Assembly: GCA_016926235.1 (NCBI GenBank)
Contig: JAFGOZ010000658.1
Span: forward strand, 1-15,199
Origin: Bacteroidales bacterium
GTDB lineage: Bacteria > Bacteroidota > Bacteroidia > Bacteroidales > UBA10428
Length of the DNA stretch: 15,199 bases
Direction of reading: 5' to 3'
Notes under the pieces: model-generated
What the model saw: only the letters and a program-made list of their open reading frames with translations
Told to the model about the DNA's origin: nothing
The model's database searches: none
Translations under genes and position numbers: made by a program
In this document: positions 6,594 through 12,244 of the stretch, in pieces
Position numbering within the stretch: position 1 is the stretch's first letter
Layout: each line of letters opens with the position of its first letter

Positions 6594-6851
6594 ATGTATA
6601 AAATAATTTTCAAAAAATCAGCAGTTAAGGAAATCAATAGCCTGCCAAAGAAAGTAATGGGTAATGTGGTCACAGTTATAGATGGTTTAGCAGAAGATTC
6701 CCGTCCTGAAGGTTGTGTAAAACTGAAAGGGAAAGAAAATTTATGGAGGGTGAGATCAGGAGATTATAGAATAGTTTACACTATTGATGATAAAATAGAA
6801 ATAATAGAAATAAACCGGATCCGTCACAGAAAAGATGTTTACAGATTATAA
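6594..6851 (+). CDS. RelE/ParE-superfamily toxin (mRNA interferase), intact
   Basis: 85 residues, the normal size of RelE toxins. Diagnostic segments are KKSAVKEINSLPKKV (8-22), LKGKENLWRVRSGDYRIVY (44-62) and INRIRHRKDVYRL (73-85). The conserved basic residues Arg52, Arg54 and Arg59 and the C-terminal RHRKDVY (Arg77-Tyr83) are those used by RelE-type enzymes to cut mRNA in the ribosomal A site. No lesion is seen. It follows its antitoxin by three bases in one operon. Confidence 0.9.
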   Translation: MYKIIFKKSAVKEINSLPKKVMGNVVTVIDGLAEDSRPEGCVKLKGKENLWRVRSGDYRIVYTIDDKIEIIEINRIRHRKDVYRL

Positions 6852-6876
6852 CTTTCCCTGTTCGCATAGATGTTCC

Positions 6877-6960
6877 ACCCAGCTGGCCTTGATATATAAA
6901 ACACACTGCTAGCGCCGAATTGCATTCGGTGCTTTAATTCCCGTGGATTTGCAATCCACA
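6877..6960 (+). repeat. RAYT-2 left-end module: two hairpins, forward orientation
   Basis: Hairpin 1 (6912-6932) has 9-base arms GCGCCGAAT and ATTCGGTGC around loop TGC, with a single G.T mismatch at arm position 3. Hairpin 2 (6943-6959) has perfect 7-base arms GTGGATT and AATCCAC around loop TGC and is preceded by AATTCCC. The module lies 63 bases before the RAYT-2 start and is mirrored in inverted orientation after the gene. Confidence 0.8.
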
Positions 6961-7022
6961 TCCCACACAAAAACCCTCCACACCCAAAAAATTCCTATAT
7001 TTACCAAAAACAAAAAATGGTT

Positions 7023-7601
7023 ATGTCAGAAAAATACAAAATAACCGATAACGACAGGCCCTACTTTCTAACCATGACCACAATAGGCTGGGTAGATATA
7101 TTTACGCGCAAGGAACAAAAATTATTAGTTATTGATTCATTAAGTTATTGTCAGAAAGAGAAAGGTTTGATAATTTTTGCTTACTGCTTAATGCCAAGCC
7201 ATTTGCATATGATATGCAAGGCAGATGAAGGTTTTTCATTATCAGATATTTTGCGGGATATGAAAAAGTTTACGTCGAAGGCAATTGTTGAACAGATGAT
7301 GGAAGAAGCAGAGAGCCGAAGGGAATGGTTGTTGCCGATGCTTTCGAAAGAGGGAAAGAAATATACACGTGAGCAAAAATATAAAGTATGGCAAAACGGT
7401 AATCAACCGGAAATTATTTACAGCCCATCGTTTTTATATGAAAAACTTGAATATGTACATAACAACCCGGTACAGGATTTAATAGTTGAAAAACCGGAAG
7501 ATTATCTGTTTAGTTCGGCCAGGAATTATGCGGGTTTGGATAATTTTTTAGATGTTGTAGTATTGGATCATAAGCCACTGATAAAAAACTGGAGGATGTG
7601 A
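7023..7601 (+). CDS. RAYT-2: complete REP-associated tyrosine transposase (Y1, HUH type)
   Basis: 192 residues from ATG 7023 (MSEKYKITDNDR); the ATG at 7017 would add Met-Val, and the remnant at 9533 starts at the equivalent of 7023. All Y1 transposase landmarks are present: PSHLHM with His60 and His62 binding the metal, IFTRK and SYCQKEKG, KVWQNGNQPE, and LEYVHNNPV with catalytic Tyr144, then the Y-L-F-S-S-A-R-N-Y segment typical of RAYTs. Such enzymes nick single-stranded hairpins, here presumably the paired hairpins at 6912-6959 and 7617-7668. It is the only apparently functional transposase in the window and could act on all RAYT-2 ends. RAYT-1 is about half identical in the shared part, so the two are separate lineages. 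Confidence 0.88.
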   Translation: MSEKYKITDNDRPYFLTMTTIGWVDIFTRKEQKLLVIDSLSYCQKEKGLIIFAYCLMPSHLHMICKADEGFSLSDILRDMKKFTSKAIVEQMMEEAESRREWLLPMLSKEGKKYTREQKYKVWQNGNQPEIIYSPSFLYEKLEYVHNNPVQDLIVEKPEDYLFSSARNYAGLDNFLDVVVLDHKPLIKNWRM

Positions 7602-7616
7602 GATGGGTGAGGTGGT

Positions 7617-7668
7617 TTGTATTACAAATACAAGGGCTAGTAACAAGGCACCGATTGCAAATCGGCGC
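7617..7668 (-). repeat. RAYT-2 right-end module: two hairpins, inverted orientation
   Basis: Read on the minus strand, hairpin 1 (7648-7668) has arms GCGCCGATT and AATCGGTGC with loop TGC, and hairpin 2 (7617-7633) has arms TTGTATT and AATACAA with loop TGT, preceded by CCC. Order, spacing, loop and the G.T mismatch at arm position 3 are the same as in the left-end module, but arm bases differ with both sides changed together. The pair lies 15 bases after the RAYT-2 stop. Confidence 0.8.
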
Positions 7669-7765
7669 CAGCAGGGCAGCAGTGGCAGTGACAGTAGCAA
7701 TAACACACTCAAGTCTCAAACACTCCAACATTCCAATATTCCTCAATTCCATTGTTCCATTCCCT

Positions 7766-7846
7766 GAACGGATAGATATTTTCACACGCAAGGTTTACAG
7801 AGATATTATAATAGACAGCCTGAAATATTGCCAGAAAGAAAAGGGG
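7766..7846 (+). mobile_element. Internal fragment of RAYT-1
   Basis: About 81 bases nearly identical to 6002-6080 of the RAYT-1 gene, encoding RIDIFTRKVYRDIIIDSLKY and CQKEKG without start or end of the gene. It is preceded by low-complexity sequence (GGCAGTGACAGTAGCAATAA and irregular ATTCC-rich 7-8 base units, about 7670-7763). It directly precedes the leader of the next TA module. The open frame running from 7598 into this fragment is not a gene. Confidence 0.8.
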
Positions 7847-7886
7847 AATAGTTAATTGAATAGAACAATCTGTATGGTTTTTTCGT

Positions 7887-7894
7887 TAAATTTG
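7887..7894 (+). promoter_or_regulatory. -7 box in the shared TA leader, copy 2
   Basis: TAAATTTG, within AACAATC-N-TTTTTTCGTTAAATTTG and then AGATAAAACATTGAAA before ATG 7918. The downstream part matches the leader at 6371; the upstream part (AACAATC and TTTTTTCG) matches the one at 8848. Confidence 0.5.
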
Positions 7895-7917
7895 CAGAAG
7901 ATAAAACATTGAAAATT

Positions 7918-8151
7918 ATGAAAACAATCAGTATATCAATATCAGATTTTGAATATAATCAGTTCGGGCTAAGTACAGATAAAATGCAATTTACGGAATT
8001 ACTCGATATTTTTGGAAAGGAAATGGCAAAGCAGGCTTTAAACCAATCTGTTCGTTTAGCTGAGAAATATAATTTATCAGATATGAGCATGGATGAAATA
8101 AACAAAGAGGTTAAAGCAGTTAGGGATGCAAAAAATAATAATTATCACTAA
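7918..8151 (+). CDS. Antitoxin partner of a (dead) PIN-family toxin
   Basis: 77 residues from ATG 7918 (MKTISISISDFEYNQFGL); a TTG nine bases upstream is less likely. Short beta strand at the start, then FTELLDIFGKEMAKQALNQSVRLAEKYNLSDMSMDEINKEVKAVR (shown as features of residues 28-72), a helical C-terminal part like antitoxins found upstream of COG1569 PIN toxins. The toxin ATG at 8126 lies inside this gene, a 26-base overlap. The frame is fully open although the toxin is broken, so the protein may survive as an orphan antitoxin. Confidence 0.72.
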   Translation: MKTISISISDFEYNQFGLSTDKMQFTELLDIFGKEMAKQALNQSVRLAEKYNLSDMSMDEINKEVKAVRDAKNNNYH

Positions 8152-8542
8152 TGTCTTGATCTCCGCATTGATCAATTAGAGTTATCCATATTTTATCGTT
8201 TATAATTACGTTTTTGAAAATAAAATTGAAGTTTGTTTTTCAGATGATCTATTTAAAGAATACCTGGACGTAATACACCGGCCCAAATTTGCCAAATATT
8301 CAGACTTTCTAAGAAATGCCGAATTTGTATTATGTCAAATTGAAAGAAAAGCTAAAAAATATATCCCACATATTGCCATTGATGAAATAAAAGATAAGGA
8401 TGATAATATTTTATTTGAGCTTGCTTTGGAAGCAAAAGCAGACTTTATTATTACCGGAAATACCAATGATTTTATTATTTCAGATTTTAAAGGGACTAAA
8501 ATTGTTACACCCAAAGAATATTGGGAAAACCATAGAAAATAA
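8126..8542 (+). pseudogene. PIN-family toxin with lost first Asp codon and an in-frame TAG
   Basis: One uninterrupted reading frame of 138 codons from ATG 8126 to TAA 8540-8542, except for TAG at 8177-8179. It reads MQKIIIITNVLISALIN, stop, SYPYFIVYNYVFENKIEVCF, SDDLFKEYLDVIHRPKFAKY, ... IKDKDDNILFELALEAKADF, IITGNTNDF, ... VTPKEYWENHRK. This is a complete COG1569-type PIN toxin, except that the invariant Asp of the D-T-N motif is missing: III-TNV stands where IIIDTNV is expected, consistent with loss of one codon. The TAG probably arose from CAG. Other acidic residues (Asp in KDKDDN, Asp in NTNDF) remain. Both lesions should abolish toxicity. It overlaps the antitoxin by 26 bases. Confidence 0.85.
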
Positions 8543-8775
8543 GCGGATTCGGCTGCATGTTCCATTCGTGTGTTTGGCGAAGTGTTGAGTCCCGATGCAT
8601 CGGGATCACTTCGTCATAACTATTAGTGAATCTTAGATTCACGGAATTTGAACGCTATGCAACAATAAAATAAAAAAGTTATTCTTAAGAAAAAAAGATT
8701 ATGTCACACGGCTGCAAAATATACGATCGATGGAAAGGAGATAAAGAGTCAGAATATATGTGGAATTTAAAGTAG
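8543..8775 (+). mobile_element. RAYT-1 remnant C: hairpin leader plus first codons
   Basis: Begins right after the PIN pseudogene stop with GCGGATT, as copy A does. It holds CCCGATGCATCGGG (8591-8604) inside arms CGAAGTG/CACTTCG (to 8613), then hairpin GTGAATC/GATTCAC with loop TTA (8626-8642) and CGGAAT. ATG 8701 opens MSHGCKIYDRWKGDKESE and stops at 8773-8775. Only about the first ten codons are RAYT-1. Low-complexity GTAGCAATAGCAATGG follows at the end. Confidence 0.82.
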
Positions 8776-8847
8776 CAATAGCAATGGAAGTCAACCAGTA
8801 TACAATGATATTGTTGATTAAATAAAACAATCAATATATTTTTTCGT

Positions 8848-8855
8848 TAAATTTG
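8848..8855 (+). promoter_or_regulatory. -7 box in the shared TA leader, copy 3
   Basis: TAAATTTG 17 bases before the hicB ATG. The preceding AAACAATC and TTTTTTCG match the leader at 7887, but downstream sequence differs. Confidence 0.5.
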
Positions 8856-8872
8856 TAGAAATATAGTTAACA

Positions 8873-9100
8873 ATGAAAGATTATAAATTTACAGCTGAGA
8901 TTATCCGGGATAATGAAATTAATCAATATATTGGGATTATCCCAGGTTTACCGGGAGCACACACACAGGCATCTACGTTGGATGAATTATATAAAAATCT
9001 ACAGGAGGTTGTACAGTTATGTTTAGAGGAGCTTAGTGAAGAAGAATTAAAAGGACTCCCTGAATTTATTGGCTTTCAACAAATATCAATTGCGGTATGA
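8873..9100 (+). CDS. hicB: HicB-family antitoxin
   Basis: 75 residues with the HicB partial RNase H-like fold: FTAEIIRDNEINQYIGIIPG (6-25), GAHTQASTLDELYKNLQEVV (28-47) and an acidic C-terminal tail. It has no added helix-turn-helix or ribbon-helix-helix domain. HicB binds HicA, blocks its RNase activity and usually represses the operon. Gene order is hicB then hicA, the reverse of the second Hic module downstream, and the two frames overlap by four bases (ATGA at 9097-9100). Confidence 0.88.
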   Translation: MKDYKFTAEIIRDNEINQYIGIIPGLPGAHTQASTLDELYKNLQEVVQLCLEELSEEELKGLPEFIGFQQISIAV

Positions 9101-9333
9101 GTTCCAAACTACCGATTGTAAAAGTCAAAATACTTGAAAAGTTGCTTCTTTCCCTTGGATTTGAAATTAAACGTCAGAAAGGGAGTCATGTTTTTTATCG
9201 TCACCCGGATGGAAGATATACAACGTTGCCACACCATGGAAATCAAGAAATTAGCCGTTCATTATTACGTCAAATTTTAAGGGAAATTGAAATAACACCG
9301 GAACAATTAATAGATGCTTTAACAAAACTATAA
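9097..9333 (+). CDS. hicA: HicA-family mRNA interferase toxin, intact
   Basis: 78 residues, a complete HicA double-stranded-RNA-binding-like fold. The conserved KQ-free core reads LGFEIKRQKGSHVFYRHPDG (20-39), with catalytic His31 in the G-S-H motif, then TTLPHHGNQEISRSLLRQIL (42-61). HicA cuts mRNA and tmRNA and halts growth when HicB is lost. No lesion is seen. Translation is coupled to hicB by an ATGA overlap. Confidence 0.9.
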   Translation: MSSKLPIVKVKILEKLLLSLGFEIKRQKGSHVFYRHPDGRYTTLPHHGNQEISRSLLRQILREIEITPEQLIDALTKL

Positions 9334-9337
9334 TTAT

Positions 9338-9601
9338 CCCGCTGGCGCTGATATGCTCACTGCTGGCGCGGTTTTGTAAACCGTGCATTGTTTTGTAAGC
9401 TAGTTCTAGATGATAACCAAACTATGGATTTACAACCGACCAACGGGAGCTCAGCGCAGCTAATCCACAACCCACACAATATAACCCACCCAAAATTTTT
9501 CTATATTTACATAACCCATATTACACCCACGCATGTCAACCAAATACAAAATAGCAGATAATGCCAGGCATTACTTTTGTAATTTAACAAATGTTAGGTG
9601 A
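9338..9601 (+). mobile_element. RAYT-2 remnant: left-end hairpin plus first codons of the transposase
   Basis: Starts CCCGCTGGCGCTGATAT, comparable with the left flank of the complete RAYT-2 unit. The hairpin at 9366-9386 has arms GCGCGGTTT and AAACCGTGC around loop TGT, with the same G.T mismatch at arm position 3. The second hairpin is degraded around 9424-9440. The leader CTATATTTAC at 9501-9510 matches that before ATG 7023. ATG 9533 opens MSTKYKIADNARHYF, clearly RAYT-2, and stops at 9599-9601 after 22 codons. Nothing further is seen in 9602-9706. Confidence 0.82.
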
Positions 9602-9706
9602 GTGGAGTCCAGAATCCTATGCTGTGGCATAAAGGTTTTTAATATAATGAATAAGACTTTTTATTAAATTTTATATTAAAATATTGATTTTGCAACTAAA
9701 TATAGT

Positions 9707-9714
9707 TACATTTG
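9707..9714 (+). promoter_or_regulatory. Putative -7 box before the second Hic module
   Basis: TACATTTG fits TAnnTTTG but ends only three bases before the hicA ATG, so the transcript would be almost leaderless. An ATTG at 9683-9686 lies 20 bases upstream as a weak -33 candidate. Confidence 0.35.
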
Positions 9715-9717
9715 CAT

Positions 9718-9954
9718 ATGTCGTAAAAAGAAAAACTCATTGCCCGGTTTTTAACCTTGCCATCAGATTTTCACTATGATGAAATGGTTAAACTTTTAGG
9801 TTATTTTGGTTTTAAAGAAGTGAAAAAAGGAAAAACATAGGGTTCAAGAGTGAAGTTCATGAACCAGGAAGGGTTTCCGATATTGTTGCATAAACCTCAT
9901 CCAACGGGGATTATGAAACATTATCAACTAAAACAGATTAAGGAGGTATTATGA
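9718..9954 (+). pseudogene. HicA-family toxin with two in-frame stops
   Basis: A single frame of 78 codons from ATG 9718 to TGA 9952-9954 is broken by TAA at codon 3 (9724-9726) and by TAG near codon 41. Between and after the stops it reads KEKLIARFLTLPSDFHYDEM, VKLLGYFGFKEVKKGKT, stop, GSRVKFMNQEGFPILLHKPH and PTGIMKHYQLKQIKEVL. This is the HicA subfamily in which G-S-R-V takes the place of G-S-H, ending with a HKPHP block and K-Q-I helix. Both stops look like single-base changes (for example AAA to TAA at codon 3). Its stop overlaps the hicB start as ATGA, so the original operon structure is kept. Confidence 0.85.
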
Positions 9955-10307
9955 TTATGAAAAATTTAGAATACAAAGGCTACACAGGAAGTATTGAATA
10001 CAGCAAAGAAGATGATTTGCTGTTCGGGAAAGTACTTGGAATCACCGGGCTTATTTCTTACGAAGGAAAGACCGGGAAGGACTTGGAGGCAGATTTTAAA
10101 GAAGCAATCGACATTTATTTAGCTGATTGTAAAAGCGAAGGAATTACTCCTGAAAAACCATTTAAAGGAAGCTTTAATGTTAGGGTATCACCTAAACTGC
10201 ACCAAAAGGCAGCTTTACTGGCAATGCAAGATAAGATGTCTCTAAACAATTTTGTCGCAGAATCTATAAGGGAACGGATATTTAAAGAAACAGGAAACCA
10301 GATTTAA
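9951..10307 (+). CDS. hicB: HicB-family antitoxin with C-terminal ribbon-helix-helix domain
   Basis: 118 residues from ATG 9951, which overlaps the hicA stop (ATGA); a second ATG at 9957 is possible. An AAGGAGG sequence at 9940-9946, strong for a Bacteroidota gene, sits just upstream of the start and lies within the hicA frame. Residues 7-62 are the HicB core (YTGSIEYSKEDDLLFGKVLG and EGKTGKDLEADFKEAIDIYL) and residues about 75-109 (FNVRVSPKLHQKAALLAMQD, LNNFVAESIRERI) form a ribbon-helix-helix DNA-binding domain. It is intact although its toxin is dead, so it could still bind DNA, either as a leftover regulator or as a decoy antitoxin. Confidence 0.88.
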   Translation: MIMKNLEYKGYTGSIEYSKEDDLLFGKVLGITGLISYEGKTGKDLEADFKEAIDIYLADCKSEGITPEKPFKGSFNVRVSPKLHQKAALLAMQDKMSLNNFVAESIRERIFKETGNQI

Positions 10308-10329
10308 CTTCCCGCGGGCCTTCTTACAG

Positions 10330-10628
10330 ACATGTTCCGTGTGTTGGGCATAGTCTTTAGCGAAGTCCCGATGCATCGGGATCACTGTTATAGTGGATCT
10401 CTGATTCACGGAATAGGAATGCAAAGCAGCATTATAATAAAAAAGTTATTTTTAAGAAAAAAAGATATGTCGCACGGCTGCAAAATAAACGATCAATCGA
10501 AAACAAAGGAGTCAGGAGACAGGAATCAGAATTCAGGGAATACTAATAAAACGGCAGTAGCAGCGGCAGTAGCAGTGGCAGTAGCAGTGGCAGTAGCAGT
10601 AGCAGTAGCAGTAGCAGTAGCAGTATAG
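10330..10628 (+). mobile_element. RAYT-1 remnant D, running into a hexamer microsatellite
   Basis: Holds CCCGATGCATCGGG (10367-10380), then hairpin GTGGATC/GATTCAC with loop TCT and one wobble (10393-10409), followed by CGGAATA. ATG 10467 opens MSHGCKINDQSK, identical to RAYT-1 for twelve codons, and then continues through unrelated sequence (7-base units such as GAGTCAG, GAGACAG, GAATCAG) into a GCAGTA repeat coding for alternating Ala-Val, stopping at 10626-10628. It is not a functional gene. Confidence 0.82.
10554..10625. repeat. GCAGTR hexamer microsatellite, 12 units
   Basis: Twelve 6-base units without interruption: GCAGTA, GCAGCG, GCAGTA, GCAGTG, GCAGTA, GCAGTG and then six GCAGTA. 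It ends at a TAG. Shorter related sequence follows the RAYT units at 7671-7700 and 8772-8790. Confidence 0.9.
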
Positions 10629-10704
10629 TAAGTTATGCTGATATTTACTTTCCTAGTGGCAATGTGCAGTTAAGCATGCCCAAAACACCAAAATCCAAAT
10701 CCTC

Positions 10705-10760
10705 CGTCAACCGTCAACCGTCCATCGTCCCCCGTCCCTCGTCCCCCGTCCCTCGTCAAT
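10705..10760. repeat. Degenerate CGTCNNN heptamer repeat, copy 2
   Basis: Eight consecutive units: CGTCAAC twice, CGTCCAT, CGTCCCC, CGTCCCT, CGTCCCC, CGTCCCT, CGTCAAT. It is flanked by looser 7-base units on the left (about 10681-10704). The remaining sequence of 10629-10840 shows no gene. Confidence 0.85.
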
Positions 10761-10840
10761 CATTCCATTACAACAGTTTGATTGTGAGTCTGAGAGCGAG
10801 AGTGAGAAAAGAAGATTAATGGTAAAAATAAAGTGTCTGT

Positions 10841-12172
10841 TTACGACCCCTCCGGCACCTCATTTTCAGCAGGCGGACTTTCAGGCAGCTTCCAGTCTTC
10901 AAAGGGTATGGGATGGGCAGGATTAAAATTTGCAGGAAAATCTATAATATATTTTGCCAGGCCGAGATTGTCATCTTGTATGCCTTTTAGGATGCAAAGC
11001 GCCAGGTTGTAGGCTCCATAATTGTTAAAGTGGGTATCGTCTGCCAATGCTTCGGGCTGGTTGGGATAGGTGTTTGCAGGATAGTGTACAAAGCCTTTCT
11101 TTGAGCCTTCCATACCCCATGCATCATAGAGTACCTTACTCATGTTGTTGAGATCAATAAGAGCTACCTCCTTTTCTTTGGCAATAGCCCGCATGGCATC
11201 CGGATAGTCACCAAGAGAGTTGTATTGTTGCCCATTTTCATCAAAACGACGGCGGCGCATAGAAGTCACAAGTACAGGTATAGCGCCTTTTTCCCTGGCT
11301 TTATCGATATACAACCGTAAATAATCGGAGTACGATTCCCAGGGGCCTATGCCTTCACCCTTTCTTTTCTGATCGTTATGGCCAAATTCGATAAAAAGGT
11401 AGTCACCGGGTTGAATTACGCTGAGTACTTTTTCCAAACGGTAGGAGTAGTAGGAGCTGTGCAATGATTCTCCTGATTCTGCATAGTTGGCTACGGCGAT
11501 TCCCGGTTGGAAGAACCGCGTTATCATTTGTCCCCACGATGCCCATGGTTCGGTATACTGATCTGTTACAGTGGAATTACCTGTAAGGTAAACCACCAGC
11601 TCAGGTTTTATTTTCTCAATTTCAACGGCACATACGCAGGGATGTTCATCTGTAAATTCTATCGTCAGCTTGTTATCCCAGTTCAGGTACTTATGTTCTC
11701 TTGATTTTAGTTTTATAGACAGGGTATCATTGATCTTTGGTGTACGCACATTCACCGTAAAGGTGACTTTTTTAATTTCTCCTTTTCCGGTTTTTATTTT
11801 TTCAAGCATTAGTCTTCTGGATTCGGCCTTCACTGTGGTAAGGCTTTCACCTTCTATATCTCCCAAAGTCAGTGTGACATTGTAATTTCCTTCGGGGAGC
11901 TTTGCGGAAAAGAAGAAGGAGCCGGTGCTTGTGCAAAATTCAGATTCTATTGTATCTGTCGATTTTCGGCTTATCAGTTCAGGGATGGTATTGTAATCAA
12001 AACCATAACCAGACTCATTGGTATAAATGGTGTTTGTATCAATATTTATATAGTCTTTATCAGAATTCTTTGTCCCAAAATTAAACTTCAGGTGAATATC
12101 ATTCGATTTTTCCTGTGCATTACAAGATATGGTAACAATTACTGTAAAAACGAATATCAAAGTATTTTTCAT
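10841..12172 (-). CDS. Rhamnogalacturonan acetylesterase-like SGNH hydrolase lipoprotein (CE12 type)
   Basis: 443 residues from ATG 12172; an upstream in-frame ATG at 12202 would add ten polar residues before the signal sequence. MKNTLIFVFTVIVTISC is a lipoprotein signal with Cys17. Residues about 25-190 form a beta-rich N-terminal module (IHLKFNFG, GYGFDY, GSFFFSAKLPEGNYNVTLTL) of the type found before CE12 domains. The catalytic domain follows: VVYLTGNSTV with nucleophile Ser200, NYAESGES, IEFGHNDQ with Asn266, and ADDTHFNNYG with Asp378 and His381, i.e. all four SGNH blocks. CE12 enzymes remove acetyl groups from rhamnogalacturonan I. Lipid anchoring puts it in the periplasm or at the surface. 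The pectate lyase gene lies upstream on the same strand, fitting pectin breakdown. No promoter of its own is evident. Confidence 0.85.
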   Translation of the reverse strand: MKNTLIFVFTVIVTISCNAQEKSNDIHLKFNFGTKNSDKDYINIDTNTIYTNESGYGFDYNTIPELISRKSTDTIESEFCTSTGSFFFSAKLPEGNYNVTLTLGDIEGESLTTVKAESRRLMLEKIKTGKGEIKKVTFTVNVRTPKINDTLSIKLKSREHKYLNWDNKLTIEFTDEHPCVCAVEIEKIKPELVVYLTGNSTVTDQYTEPWASWGQMITRFFQPGIAVANYAESGESLHSSYYSYRLEKVLSVIQPGDYLFIEFGHNDQKRKGEGIGPWESYSDYLRLYIDKAREKGAIPVLVTSMRRRRFDENGQQYNSLGDYPDAMRAIAKEKEVALIDLNNMSKVLYDAWGMEGSKKGFVHYPANTYPNQPEALADDTHFNNYGAYNLALCILKGIQDDNLGLAKYIIDFPANFNPAHPIPFEDWKLPESPPAENEVPEGS

Positions 12173-12244
12173 GTCCGTCCGGGTGTTTTTATTTGGGTGC
12201 ATAAGATAATGAAATTTAAGTAAAAAAAGTAAAGAAGGAGCAAT

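Noticed and set aside
7598..7855. Open frame of 85 codons overlapping the RAYT-2 end
   Set aside because: It crosses the two right-end hairpins, low-complexity DNA and then an internal RAYT-1 fragment; a chimera by chance, not a gene.
6365..8855. GTTAAAT before three TA genes as an integron attC core (GTTRRRY)
   Set aside because: No matching RYYYAAC partner at attC distance and no integrase are seen; the sequence is better explained as the -7 box TAAATTTG.
10554..10625. CRISPR-like array
   Set aside because: Units are 6 bases without spacers: a simple microsatellite. No repeat-spacer structure exists anywhere in the window.
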